Shown here in pieces: positions 14,103 through 22,345 of a stretch of 31,346 nucleotides of DNA. The notes beneath the pieces are model-generated. The model was given only the letters and a program-made list of their open reading frames with translations. It did not search any database and was not told the origin of the DNA. Each line of letters opens with the position of its first letter. The stretch's first letter is position 1. Where the stretch lies: the NCBI GenBank assembly GCA_045613385.1, contig JAZLAW010000014.1:1-31346 (forward strand), given 5' to 3'. The DNA is from SIG565 sp045613385 (lineage in GTDB: Bacteria; Bacillota; Clostridia; Oscillospirales; Acutalibacteraceae). Made by a program: the position numbers and the translations under genes.

Positions 14103-16682
14103 ATGATGGGATTTTCGTATAACAAAGCAATTACCTTAAAGCCGGTAAAGAGTATGTGGCTGAGCACCTTCTTGTTAGCGTTGCTCACCGCCACGGTTAT
14201 TTTTACGCCTTTTATAATTGAAGGCGGCGGATATTTTACCTTCTATGGAGATTTCAACGTTCAGCAAATACCTTTTTATAAACACGCTCACGAAATGGTA
14301 AGACAAGGTGATTTTGGTTGGAGTTGGCTTACTGATTTGGGCGCTAATTTTATAGGCTCGTATACATTTTATCTTATCGGAAGTCCGTTTTTCTGGTTGA
14401 CTGTTCCGTTCCCGAACTGGATGGTGCCATACCTTATGGGACCGCTGCTTATCTTAAAATTTGCCTGTGCGGCGCTTACGGCTTACCTTTATATACGCCG
14501 TTTTACTCATACGCCTGATGCTGCGCGACTAGGCGGTATACTTTACGCCTTTTGCGGTTTCTCGGTATACAATGTGTTCTTTAACCATTTTCACGAAGCC
14601 ATAGTTATTTTCCCGTTATTGTTATTATCCTTAGAAGTTCTGATGACCGAAAACCGTCGCGGCGTATTTGCTATCTGCGTGTGCATGGCGGCTCTTATGA
14701 ATTTCTTTTTCTTCTTTGGAATGGTATTTTTCTGTATAATTTATTTTATAATACGAGTTACAAGTAAGGCCGTAAAGCTGACATTCTCACGGTTTATGGT
14801 TATGCTTTTCGAGTCGGTTATAGGGCTTTTGATGGCGGCAGTTTTACTTCTGCCCACAATCTATACGGTTTCTAAAATTGGCAGACTTGAGGAAGTGCTT
14901 AACGGTTGGGGTGCAATAACCTACGGCAAAGAACAGATATATTTGAATATTATACAATGCTTTTTCTTCCCGCCGGATATACCCGCGCGACCTGTATTTT
15001 TCCCAGGAGCCAATGTTAAATGGTCATCGCTTGGCGGATGGTTGCCGCTTTTCAGTATGTGCGGTGTGTTCGCATACTGTATGGCAAATAAGGGAAAGTG
15101 GATAAAGCGTGTTATTTGCACCTGTTTTGTGTTCTCATTTTTCCCAATTCTCAATAGTGTTTTCTCGGCATTCAATACTTCTTACTATGCAAGATGGTTC
15201 TATATGCCTATACTCGTTATGTGCTTGGCGACTGTTGTTGCTGCAGAAGACCGTGATATTAACTGGAACGGTGCTTTCCGCTGGGTAGGGTTTATTACAG
15301 CAGCCTTTACGTTGGTTATCGGACTTTTCCCGCAGAAAACACAGGATGGCAACTGGACTTTCGGCCTGTTTACCGAAAATACAAATCCGTTTTATATTAA
15401 GAGATTCTGGTTGACGGTATTGATAGCGGCGGTATCGTTTATTACGGCGTGGATAATTTTTGCCGCTTTCAAACAGCGCCGCAAAGCTTTCTGGAACACC
15501 GCACTTGCATTTACCTGTATTTTCTCTATTGTCTATTCAATGTTCTTTATCAGTATGGGCAGACAACATTCATATGATATAGACTCTGTAATGATAGATT
15601 CGCTGATAGAAGGTGATGTAGCCTTACCTGATACCGATGACTACAGAATAGATGCCTACGACTGTGCCGATAATACGGGGATGTTTTTAGGGTATTCGAG
15701 CATACACGCATTCCACTCGGTAGTCCCTTCTTCAATAGTTGATTTTTATGAGTTTGTGGGAGAAGAACGCTCGGTAGCCAGTAGAGCGGATAAAGAGAAT
15801 TTTGCTATACGCAATCTCTTGTCGGTAAAATATGTGCTCAACTTGGTGGGCGAAGATCCGTTTGAAGATTCGGTAGGAAATACCGAAATGCCGGGTTATA
15901 AGTATTACGACACACAGAGTAACTATAAAATTTATGAAAACGAATATTATATTCCGTACGGTTTCTCGTATGATAAGTATATAACTGTCGATGCACTTGA
16001 AGATTACAGCGGTAAAGAACGCGCGTTTATAATGCTCAAAGCACTGGTGCTGGATAGCAGTACGGCGGAAAAATATTCGGGTATTTTATCAGAGTTTACT
16101 ATAGATGCAGATGTTTCTTTTGATGAGGCCACAGTGCTTAATGATTGCAAGGCATTAGCACAAACTGCAAGTAGCTCGTTCACACGCGATAAAAACGGTT
16201 TTTCGGCAACCGTTACCAGAGAAAAAGACACACTCGTTTTCTTCTCTGTACCGTTTGAAGATGGTTGGAGTGCTACTGTCAACGGAAAGCCGGTCGCTAT
16301 CGAAAAAGCCAATATCGGATTTATGGCGGTGCCTGTAAGCGCGGGAGACAGTGAAATTATATTTACCTATAAGACACCGCTTTTATGGGAAGGAATTCTG
16401 TTAAGCGGTGGGGCGGCAGCAATATTTATAATTTATCTGATAATTTGTCTTGCCACCAAGAAGATTCGTACCAAGGAAACAGTATATCCTGAAGGTGAAG
16501 AACTTATCGAAAAGTGGTTATCATACGATATTGCCGATGCGGTCGGGGATGAGCAGACCGAAGAACTGACGCTCGATGATATTGTGGAACAGTTAAGCCG
16601 TGAATATCCTGCTGTGCAGAAAAACAGTGAATTCATCGGTGGGTTTAGTGTTAATGCAGACGCCGATAAAAATGATAAATAG
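14103..16682 (+). CDS. YfhO family polytopic membrane protein
   Basis: 859 aa. Many membrane helices occupy residues about 15-465, with typical YfhO segments FYGDFNVQQIPFYKHAHE (about 48-65) and DLGANFIGSYTFYLIGSPFF (from about 79). A large extracytoplasmic region (about 475-750) carries ANIGFMAVPV and other YfhO-like C-terminal motifs, then a last helix (about 757-780) and an acidic cytoplasmic tail. YfhO proteins have a GT-C-like glycosyltransferase fold and are linked to glycosylation of teichoic acids in Bacillus and Listeria; the acceptor here is unknown. GGAG lies just before the ATG at 14103, and another ATG follows at 14106. Confidence 0.88.
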   Translation: MMGFSYNKAITLKPVKSMWLSTFLLALLTATVIFTPFIIEGGGYFTFYGDFNVQQIPFYKHAHEMVRQGDFGWSWLTDLGANFIGSYTFYLIGSPFFWLTVPFPNWMVPYLMGPLLILKFACAALTAYLYIRRFTHTPDAARLGGILYAFCGFSVYNVFFNHFHEAIVIFPLLLLSLEVLMTENRRGVFAICVCMAALMNFFFFFGMVFFCIIYFIIRVTSKAVKLTFSRFMVMLFESVIGLLMAAVLLLPTIYTVSKIGRLEEVLNGWGAITYGKEQIYLNIIQCFFFPPDIPARPVFFPGANVKWSSLGGWLPLFSMCGVFAYCMANKGKWIKRVICTCFVFSFFPILNSVFSAFNTSYYARWFYMPILVMCLATVVAAEDRDINWNGAFRWVGFITAAFTLVIGLFPQKTQDGNWTFGLFTENTNPFYIKRFWLTVLIAAVSFITAWIIFAAFKQRRKAFWNTALAFTCIFSIVYSMFFISMGRQHSYDIDSVMIDSLIEGDVALPDTDDYRIDAYDCADNTGMFLGYSSIHAFHSVVPSSIVDFYEFVGEERSVASRADKENFAIRNLLSVKYVLNLVGEDPFEDSVGNTEMPGYKYYDTQSNYKIYENEYYIPYGFSYDKYITVDALEDYSGKERAFIMLKALVLDSSTAEKYSGILSEFTIDADVSFDEATVLNDCKALAQTASSSFTRDKNGFSATVTREKDTLVFFSVPFEDGWSATVNGKPVAIEKANIGFMAVPVSAGDSEIIFTYKTPLLWEGILLSGGAAAIFIIYLIICLATKKIRTKETVYPEGEELIEKWLSYDIADAVGDEQTEELTLDDIVEQLSREYPAVQKNSEFIGGFSVNADADKNDK

Positions 16683-16685
16683 TGC

Positions 16686-16714
16686 TTGACATTATATGGG
16701 AAATATGCTAAATT
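16686..16714 (+). promoter_or_regulatory. Promoter of the thiamine operon
   Basis: -35 TTGACA (16686-16691), 17 bp, -10 TAAATT (16709-16714), with TGC giving an extended -10. Confidence 0.75.
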
Positions 16715-16750
16715 AAAACCTGTCAAGTGCAAAAAATAATTGCAAATAAG

Positions 16751-16840
16751 AAGGGGAGCTCGATTAACTCGGGCTGAGAGGAAGCCGTTTTGCTTCGACC
16801 CATAACCTGATGCGGATAATGCCGACGTAGGGAAGTACGC
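16751..16840 (+). promoter_or_regulatory. TPP riboswitch (THI box)
   Basis: All landmarks of the aptamer are visible: GGGGAGCTCG, CTGAGAGGAAGC, GACCCATAACCTGATGCGG, and ATAATGCCGACGTAGGGAAGT. It binds thiamine diphosphate and is followed by a terminator, so high TPP should stop transcription before thiT. Confidence 0.97.
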
Positions 16841-16850
16841 TACAGAGTTT

Positions 16851-16880
16851 ATGCCGCAGTTTATCTGCGGCATTTTTTAT
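16851..16880 (+). terminator. Expression-platform terminator of the TPP riboswitch
   Basis: Stem ATGCCGCAG (16851-16859) / CTGCGGCAT (16865-16873), loop TTTAT, then TTTTTAT. Confidence 0.92.
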
Positions 16881-16900
16881 TTGCCGAAAGGAAATGAAAA

Positions 16901-17449
16901 ATGAAAAAAGAAAACTTGCAAAAATTAACCGTTTCGGCTATGATGATAGCCTTGTCCACCGTTCTCAGTTTATTTAAAATTTGGGAAATGCCGCTTGGCG
17001 GTGCAATTACACCGTTTTCAATGTTGCCTATATGCTTGGTTGGTGTCGCATATGGTGCAAAATATGCGGCGCTGCCCTGTTTTTTATACTCGGTTATACA
17101 GATGATGTTAAGCGGAGTGTTTGGTTGGGGACTTAGTGTCGGTACACTTATTGGCGCCATATTGTTTGACTATATATTCGCTTTCTCGGCGCTGTGTTTA
17201 TCGGGAATGTTCAATTCTAAACGTGAGTTGGGCGTTATTTCGGGTATTACTATATCGTGTATAGTAAGATTTTTATGCCATTTTATTTCGGGTTGTATCT
17301 TTTTCAGAACCTTCGATATATTCGGCAACCCGTATATATATTCATTAGCATATAACGGCACATTTATGTTGCCCGAACTGATACTTACATTAATCGGTGC
17401 GGTAATACTTATCCGTGTGCCTATTATTAAAAAAATATTTAATATATAA
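16901..17449 (+). CDS. thiT: Thiamine ECF transporter S component
   Basis: 182 aa with about six hydrophobic helices, the size of ThiT. ThiT captures thiamine and works with a shared ECF energy module (EcfA1, EcfA2, EcfT) not encoded here. SAMMIALSTVLS near the N-terminus and YSLAYNGTFMLPELILT (about 147-163) near the C-terminus match ThiT; the Tyr and Asn of the latter correspond to thiamine contacts in known structures. Placement behind a TPP riboswitch and ahead of thiN supports the identity. AAAGGA lies before the ATG. Confidence 0.94.
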   Translation: MKKENLQKLTVSAMMIALSTVLSLFKIWEMPLGGAITPFSMLPICLVGVAYGAKYAALPCFLYSVIQMMLSGVFGWGLSVGTLIGAILFDYIFAFSALCLSGMFNSKRELGVISGITISCIVRFLCHFISGCIFFRTFDIFGNPYIYSLAYNGTFMLPELILTLIGAVILIRVPIIKKIFNI

Positions 17450-17459
17450 AGGATAAATT

Positions 17460-18086
17460 ATGAAAAGATGTTTTATCTTCGGGGCGCTGAATGTTGAAAA
17501 AATATTAGCAAAACCGGCAGAACAAGACCTGGTTATAGCGGCAGATAAAGGGTACCTTAATATAGAAAAATTCGGGATAACACCCGATTTGGTTGTAGGT
17601 GACTTTGATTCTTTGGGGTATGTGCCCGATTTTCAAAATAAAATAGTACTGCCGGTAAAAAAAGACCTGACAGATACCGCCGTTGCCTTAAATTACGCAC
17701 TTGATAAAGGTTACCGCGATATTGTGGTATATGGTGCTGCAGAAGGTAAAACAGACCACGCATTTGCAAATATAACTCTGTGTGCAGCTCTGAGCATCAA
17801 GGGTATAAATACGGTGTTTTACGGACAAAACACACATTTTACCGCAGTTACAAACGGTTCTGTTTGTTTTAAAAATGCTCGCGGTCGCGTATCTGTGTTC
17901 GCTATGGGCGGTAGCGCCGCCGGAGTAACATTAAAGGGCTTCGCATATGAACTGGACAACGCTACACTTGATAGTTTTGTACCGCTGGGTGTCAGTAATT
18001 CCTTTAAAGGCGACACTTCTGCTGTAACAGTAGAGAACGGTACACTTGTTATTATGTGGGAAAACGATGTAGAACCGCAGTGGTAA
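17460..18086 (+). CDS. thiN: Thiamine pyrophosphokinase
   Basis: 208 aa. Converts thiamine and ATP to TPP and AMP, cytoplasmic. Typical family motifs in order: IAADKGYLN (about 26-34), DLVVGDFDSLG (43-53), KKDLTDTAVAL (about 67-77) and the GAAEGKTDHAFAN region (98-110), where the Asp/His pair contacts metal and nucleotide. It starts 10 nt after thiT, in the same riboswitch-controlled unit, so imported thiamine is activated at once. The terminator hairpin overlaps its last codons. Confidence 0.95.
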   Translation: MKRCFIFGALNVEKILAKPAEQDLVIAADKGYLNIEKFGITPDLVVGDFDSLGYVPDFQNKIVLPVKKDLTDTAVALNYALDKGYRDIVVYGAAEGKTDHAFANITLCAALSIKGINTVFYGQNTHFTAVTNGSVCFKNARGRVSVFAMGGSAAGVTLKGFAYELDNATLDSFVPLGVSNSFKGDTSAVTVENGTLVIMWENDVEPQW

Positions 18087-18100
18087 ACTGCGGTTTTTTT
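18073..18100 (+). terminator. Terminator overlapping the end of thiN
   Basis: Stem AACCGCAG (18073-18080) / CTGCGGTT (18088-18095), loop carrying the thiN TAA, then seven or so T. Confidence 0.85.
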
Positions 18101-18110
18101 AATTTATATA

Positions 18111-18140
18111 TTGACAAAAGCACTGTCTTTGGGGTATAAT
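18111..18140 (+). promoter_or_regulatory. rpmH promoter
   Basis: -35 TTGACA (18111-18116), 18 bp, -10 TATAAT (18135-18140), both perfect consensus. Confidence 0.85.
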
Positions 18141-18152
18141 CTTAAAATGATA

Positions 18153-18184
18153 GGTTATGTATAAGGGGCATTTTCCCCATAACC
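18153..18184 (+). promoter_or_regulatory. Hairpin in the rpmH leader
   Basis: Outer arm GGTTAT (18153-18158) pairs with ATAACC (18179-18184); inner GGGG (18165-18168) pairs with CCCC (18175-18178) across a six-base loop. It lies 28 nt before the rpmH start. It may tune rpmH expression; no mechanism is shown. Confidence 0.5.
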
Positions 18185-18212
18185 GCAACCTGATAAAAGG
18201 GAGGTAAAGTAA

Positions 18213-18347
18213 ATGAAAAGAACATATCAGCCTAAAAAACTTCACCGTAAGAAAGAACACGGCTTTTTAAAGAGAATGGCTACAGCCAACGGCCGTAAGG
18301 TACTTGCTCGTCGTAGAGCAAAGGGCAGAAAGCAGCTCACTTACTAA
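18213..18347 (+). CDS. rpmH: 50S ribosomal protein L34
   Basis: 44 aa, the normal length. Small, strongly basic protein beginning MKRTYQPKKLHRKKEHGFLK and continuing RMATANGRKVLARRRAKGRK, a nearly invariant L34 sequence. GGGAGG lies 8 nt upstream of the ATG. It is followed by a terminator-like hairpin before rnpA, the usual partner. Confidence 0.98.
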   Translation: MKRTYQPKKLHRKKEHGFLKRMATANGRKVLARRRAKGRKQLTY

Positions 18348-18353
18348 TTAAGG

Positions 18354-18384
18354 GCCACTTGTAAAGTAGTGGCTTTTCTTTTTT
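18354..18384 (+). terminator. Attenuator-like hairpin between rpmH and rnpA
   Basis: Stem GCCACT (18354-18359) / AGTGGC (18368-18373) and TTTTCTTTTTT after it. It would lower rnpA expression relative to rpmH, matching the much greater need for ribosomal protein. Confidence 0.65.
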
Positions 18385-18399
18385 AAGGATGACCTGATT

Positions 18400-18741
18400 A
18401 TGTTTGAAAAGTTAAAACTCAACAAAGAGTTCCGTCGGGTTTACGGCCGCGGAAAGAGTAATGTGAGTCCGTATTTTGTGTCGTATGTTATGCGGCAGAA
18501 ATGGGACAAGGTAAGAATAGGTATAACTGTAAGTAAAAAAATCGGCTGCGCGGTTATGAGAAATCGCGCCAAAAGACTTATTACTGCCGCATTCAGAGAT
18601 TGTGCGGGGAGTATAAACGGCGGTTGCGACATAGTGTTTGTTGTCCGCTCACGTATACTTACAAAAAAGAGTTATGAAATTGCCGCTATTATGAAGGCGC
18701 ACCTTAAGGAAAGCGGCGTATTAAAAGAAAATGATGCGTAG
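18400..18741 (+). CDS. rnpA: Ribonuclease P protein component
   Basis: 113 aa, typical size. Basic protein that helps RNase P RNA bind pre-tRNA 5' leaders. The central RNR motif region is clear: VRIGITVSKKIGCAVMRNRA followed by KRLITAAFR. The N-terminal LKLNKEFRRVYGRGKS stretch is also conserved. It sits just after rpmH and overlaps the start of yidD by 11 nt. The RNA partner rnpB is only about 3.3 kb downstream on the same strand (22017). Confidence 0.97.
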   Translation: MFEKLKLNKEFRRVYGRGKSNVSPYFVSYVMRQKWDKVRIGITVSKKIGCAVMRNRAKRLITAAFRDCAGSINGGCDIVFVVRSRILTKKSYEIAAIMKAHLKESGVLKENDA

Positions 18742-18958
18742 AATATTAATAGGCGCGGTTAAGTATTATCAAAAATGCATTTCCCCTTATAGAATGGGGT
18801 GCTGCAGGTTTACACCAACCTGCTCCAATTATGCGATTGAAGCTTTAAAAATCCACGGGGCATTTAAGGGTACATGCCTTACTGTCTGGCGTATCTTAAG
18901 GTGCAATCCGTTTTGCCGCGGCGGATATGACCCCGTACCGGAAAGAAAACAAAAATAA
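18731..18958 (+). CDS. yidD: Membrane protein insertion factor YidD
   Basis: 75 aa, normal. Landmark cysteines and motifs: YQKCISPY, CRFTPTCSNYAIEAL, and the C-terminal RCNPFCRGGYDPVP. YidD is peripheral at the membrane and assists YidC-dependent insertion. It overlaps the end of rnpA. Two adjacent ATGs (18731 and 18734) could serve as start. Confidence 0.97.
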   Translation: MMRRILIGAVKYYQKCISPYRMGCCRFTPTCSNYAIEALKIHGAFKGTCLTVWRILRCNPFCRGGYDPVPERKQK

Positions 18959-18981
18959 TCCAATAAAAAGGATAGTTATAT

Positions 18982-19914
18982 ATGGCTATATTTAACATTA
19001 TCAACGAATATATTTTGTCTTATGTTCTGCGTTTTTTGATGGGTATTTTCAATAATAATTTTGCAGTTGCAATTTTTATGTTCACACTGGTAATTAACCT
19101 TTGTATGTTACCCCTTACAATAAAAAGCCAGAAATCTTCAATGCAACAAACACGCATTAAGCCTAAAATGGATGCATTAAAGGAAAAATACGGCGATGAT
19201 AAGCAGAAGTACAGTGCCGCAGTACAGGAACTCTATACAAAAGAGAAGGTTTCTATGTCCGGCGGATGCTTACCGATGATAGTTCGCCTTGTTTTCCTTA
19301 TGTCTATTTACTATCTCGTTTTAGGCCCTATAACCTATTTGACAACCGTTGATGCTACAACTGTTCAGGAATTTGCAACAGCCGTAGGCATCGCTACAAA
19401 GAACAATTTAAGGCTCGATTTGGATGTTATTGCAAAAATCAGCGAAGCGGGATTTGTAGCACCTGCAGGTTTTGAAGGACATTATGCAGTGATTGCCGAT
19501 GCAGTAAAAAGCATCAACTTCAATTTCTTCGGCATAAGCCTTACTGAAATACCGAAGTTTTCTCTTAATTTGGCAGATGCAAAACTTAATTGGATAATTC
19601 CGTTCTTGTCATTTGCTGCCGCAATGTTCTCTTCTCTTTTATCTATTCGTTCTCAGAAGAAGATGAATCCCGGCGCACCGAGTATGACTGGTATGATGTT
19701 AGGTATGCCGCTTATTTCCCTTATAATTGCTTTCGGAGCACCCTGTGGTCTTGGTTTCTACTGGGCTTGTTCAAGCTTTATTTCGGGTATGATTCAAGAA
19801 GGTGTACAGCGTTTCTACGGTCCGCATAGGATGATTGCAAAGGAACGCGCGAAGAATATTATTAAATGTTACGAACAAGAGAAGAAAATTCTCTCATCCT
19901 ATAAGGAGGACTAA
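18982..19914 (+). CDS. yidC: Membrane protein insertase YidC/Oxa1 family
   Basis: 310 aa with about five membrane helices; inserts proteins into the membrane alone or with Sec. The helix before PLTIKSQKSSMQQ, the charged cytoplasmic hairpin (about 50-90) and SGGCLPMIVRL are typical. No lipoprotein signal is seen, unlike SpoIIIJ of Bacillus. Where SpoIIIJ has the conserved groove arginine (LIRLLILPL), this protein reads VINLCMLPL, with N39, and an Arg appears at 102 in the next helix. An extra stretch of roughly 75 residues lies between the second and third core helices. It is in the standard order after yidD. Confidence 0.95.
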   Translation: MAIFNIINEYILSYVLRFLMGIFNNNFAVAIFMFTLVINLCMLPLTIKSQKSSMQQTRIKPKMDALKEKYGDDKQKYSAAVQELYTKEKVSMSGGCLPMIVRLVFLMSIYYLVLGPITYLTTVDATTVQEFATAVGIATKNNLRLDLDVIAKISEAGFVAPAGFEGHYAVIADAVKSINFNFFGISLTEIPKFSLNLADAKLNWIIPFLSFAAAMFSSLLSIRSQKKMNPGAPSMTGMMLGMPLISLIIAFGAPCGLGFYWACSSFISGMIQEGVQRFYGPHRMIAKERAKNIIKCYEQEKKILSSYKED

Positions 19915-19916
19915 TC

Positions 19917-20831
19917 TTGATTAAAGAAGAAATCGGATACGGCGATACCGTAGAAGAGGCTTGGGAACAGGCTAAAGAAAATCTTATCGCTGCTATTTCA
20001 GATAAAAAATTCAACGAAGATGATATACAGTTTGATGTAATTGCAACGCCCAAAAAGAAGACATTGGGTCTTTTTGGTGGCGCAAAAGCTGAAGTTAAGG
20101 CATTTATCACTTTGCCTGATGCACCGGCTCCTAAACGGGCAAAGCCTGTAAAGGAAAAGAAAACGGCTCCCGTTACAGAAAAGAAAGCAGAAGCGGTAAA
20201 GGCAGAAAAAGCCGAACCTGTTGATGCTTTGGAGGCTACTGCAGTTCCTGCAGAACAAATAGCAGCCGATACAAAAGCTGGTCGCGCAATAAAATATATT
20301 TCCGAAATTTTGGAAAAACTCGGTTGTACAAATATAGAAATCAAGGTAACCGAAAAAGAAAACGGCGTAATTCTTCACTTGTCGGGTGAGGGACTTGGAG
20401 TTGTTATAGGTCGCCGCGGCGAAACGCTTGATTCTCTGCAGTACTTAACAAGTCTTGCCGCAAACGATGCGGGTGGCGGATACTACAAGGTAACCCTTAA
20501 TATCGGTAATTACCGCGAAAGACGTGAGCAGACATTGACAAGCCTTGCAAAGCGCGTGTCAAATCAGGTATTGCGTACCGGTCGCAACCGTACTCTTGAA
20601 CCGATGAATCCGTACGAAAGAAGAATTATTCATACTGCCGTTCAGGAAATAGAAGGTGTTTCTTCCCATTCGGTTGGCGAAGGCTCGGGCAGACGCGTTG
20701 TTATCAGTAGCGATAAGGGTCCAAGACAAAACAATAAAAAGGGCAACAATCTCCAGAGTGCTCAGGCAACAGAAACAGCAAGAGCACCCAAGAGTGACAC
20801 AGCTCTGCCCCTTTACGGAAAAATTAACTAA
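19917..20831 (+). CDS. jag: RNA-binding protein Jag/KhpB
   Basis: 304 aa. Jag_N domain at the start (IKEEIGYGDTVEEAWEQA), a Lys/Ala/Glu/Pro-rich linker (about 65-120), a KH domain with GVVIGRRGETLDSLQYL (about 161-177), and an R3H domain near the C-terminus (ERRIIHTAVQEIEG...SGRRVVIS). KhpB with KhpA affects cell elongation and sRNA-based regulation in streptococci. The start is a TTG (19917), favoured by AAGGAGGA just before it, two bases after the yidC stop. A terminator follows. The R3H/KH order matches Firmicutes orthologues. Confidence 0.94.
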   Translation: MIKEEIGYGDTVEEAWEQAKENLIAAISDKKFNEDDIQFDVIATPKKKTLGLFGGAKAEVKAFITLPDAPAPKRAKPVKEKKTAPVTEKKAEAVKAEKAEPVDALEATAVPAEQIAADTKAGRAIKYISEILEKLGCTNIEIKVTEKENGVILHLSGEGLGVVIGRRGETLDSLQYLTSLAANDAGGGYYKVTLNIGNYRERREQTLTSLAKRVSNQVLRTGRNRTLEPMNPYERRIIHTAVQEIEGVSSHSVGEGSGRRVVISSDKGPRQNNKKGNNLQSAQATETARAPKSDTALPLYGKIN

Positions 20832-20835
20832 TATA

Positions 20836-20866
20836 AATCGCGAGTCATACGACTCGCGATTTTTTA
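20836..20866. terminator. Terminator after jag
   Basis: Stem AAATCGCGAGTC / GACTCGCGATTT with loop ATAC and a T run. The minus-strand ATPase gene stops at 20864, inside it. Confidence 0.88.
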
Positions 20867-21925
20867 TGAGAAAAATATATTTTCAAAATCATTATAATAT
20901 TTTTCTATTGCTGTGAAATCTATATTGCCCGAGTAATATTTTTCCAATTCATCGTGGGTAGACTTTGCCGCTTTGAGAGTTTCTACGGCGCTTTGCAGTA
21001 GCTCTCTGCAGATTTTTCGGTTAAATGCTAATTTTTGCTTGTTTTGGTTTATGGAGAGTGCGTCTGTAAAGCGGGATGAATGTATCCGTTTTTCATTACT
21101 GTCGTATTTGATTTTCCTTGTCTCACGACAAAATACAAGGTCTAATTCGGGGATAATTACGGCATCGGTAACCAACTTTGGCAGCAGTTCATTTTTTATA
21201 ACCACCGTTTCATATCCGCGCGAGACCGCAATATCGGATAGTACCGACAGAACAATACTTGACGCGGCGCCAAATTCATCGCGGATGAGCACCTTTTTAG
21301 AAATGCTGTTTAGTGTATTGGTATAATGTATAATTCCTTTTGGGGTTATACCGCCTAAAAATCTTACCCATAGGTAACCCGTATTTTTAGCGGTGGGAAT
21401 ATTTTTCTCGGCAAGTTTTATAGCAAAGCCAACGCATTTTTCAATATCTGTCGCATTAAGTGCTATGGAAAAATTGTTTTTGGCCGCCTTACCTGCCGCC
21501 TTGATATATCCCGATGCAATTTTATGGTAGGCAGAGTTTTTTTCGGTAAGGGTAATTACGGTATCCCTGTGTTCTGAAATCTTTTCAGCATCCCAGAATT
21601 CGCCCATATTTATTATCTGTTCGCAAACAGCCGGGTATTTCGGGTCGACCGTATGTGGTGCGGTGCCATCCATAATGACCTTTTTAATTGTCGGGAAGAT
21701 TACTGCATCGAGCGAATCCGGGTCGGAACTGCACATACAGGGTGTGGCGGGGATGCCGCGTTTTTGGGCTGCCGCATACAGTTTTTTCATAAACGAAGAT
21801 TTGCCGGTTCCCGGACCGCCTTTTATTATGTAGCAAAGCCAACCGCTTTTGGCACTAAAGCATTTATCAAATACACTGTAGAAACCGTCTGCCGAATTTG
21901 CCGCAAGGAAAAATTTGTTATCCAT
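20864..21925 (-). CDS. P-loop ATPase with a duplicated, degenerate second half (PRK06851-like)
   Basis: 353 aa. The first half carries a good Walker A, GGPGTGKSS (residues 36-44), and a CSSDPDSLDAVIFP segment (about 65-78), as in a family of unnamed Firmicutes proteins (PRK06851 type). The second half repeats the pattern (KKVLIR, then AVSRGYETVV, then AVIIPELDLVF), but its P-loop reads DEFGAASS and lacks the GxxGxGK core. So one active and one dead nucleotide site are expected. The biochemical role is not known. ATG at 21925 has no strong ribosome site visible, but an AGGTGA lies close upstream. Confidence 0.8.
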   Translation of the reverse strand: MDNKFFLAANSADGFYSVFDKCFSAKSGWLCYIIKGGPGTGKSSFMKKLYAAAQKRGIPATPCMCSSDPDSLDAVIFPTIKKVIMDGTAPHTVDPKYPAVCEQIINMGEFWDAEKISEHRDTVITLTEKNSAYHKIASGYIKAAGKAAKNNFSIALNATDIEKCVGFAIKLAEKNIPTAKNTGYLWVRFLGGITPKGIIHYTNTLNSISKKVLIRDEFGAASSIVLSVLSDIAVSRGYETVVIKNELLPKLVTDAVIIPELDLVFCRETRKIKYDSNEKRIHSSRFTDALSINQNKQKLAFNRKICRELLQSAVETLKAAKSTHDELEKYYSGNIDFTAIEKYYNDFENIFFS

Positions 21926-21979
21926 AAAATCACCTGAATTTAAGTTTTATCCTGTATATAATATGCAAAAATTATTGTT

Positions 21980-22008
21980 TTGACACAAAGGGTAAACTAT
22001 GTTAAAAT
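21980..22008 (+). promoter_or_regulatory. rnpB promoter
   Basis: -35 TTGACA (21980-21985), 17 bp, -10 TAAAAT (22003-22008), with TG two bases upstream of the -10. Confidence 0.82.
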
Positions 22009-22016
22009 AACATAGT

Positions 22017-22342
22017 GAGTTAATTGAACGGCTGCGGACGTTTTACGTCTGAGGAAAGTCCGAGCTTCACAGGACAGGATAGCAGCTAACGGCTGCCGAG
22101 GGTGACCTTAGGGAAAGTGCAACAGAGATATACCGCCGCGTTTCGCGGTAAGGGTGGAAAGGCGAGGTAAGAGCTCACCGGTTGCTTGGGAGACCGAGTG
22201 ACCCTGTAAACCCTATCCGAAGCAACACTAAATAGGGCTATACACTTGTCCGGTGTGCCCTGAAAAGTGGCTGGAGCACCGAAGCGATTCGGTGTCGAGA
22301 TAGATAGTCGTTCACGACAGAACTCGGCTTATAGATTAACTC
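22017..22342 (+). ncRNA. rnpB: RNase P RNA, bacterial type A
   Basis: Catalytic RNA that cuts pre-tRNA 5' leaders. The ends pair (GAGTTAAT / ATTAACTC). Conserved cores are present in order: GAGGAAAGTCCGAGCTTCAC, AGGGAAAGTGCAACAGAGA, GGTGGAAAGGCGAGGTAAGAG, AAACCCTATCCGAAGCAA, AAATAGGG and ACAGAACTCGGCTTA. The layout is type A, as in Clostridia, not the type B form of Bacilli. About 326 nt. Confidence 0.95.
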
Positions 22343-22345
22343 ATA

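Noticed and set aside
13913..14194. Minus-strand frame over the yfbR/yfhO intergenic region
   Set aside because: It crosses both promoters and the start of the YfhO-like gene, has no ribosome site, and shows no domain.
16685..16727. CTTGACA...TGTCAAG inverted repeat at the thiamine promoter
   Set aside because: The left arm is the -35 box; the right arm may be a coincidence, since the TPP riboswitch already explains control.
18060..18215. Replication origin near rpmH
   Set aside because: No cluster of DnaA boxes (TTATCCACA-like) and no AT-rich repeat region was seen; only a promoter and a hairpin are present.
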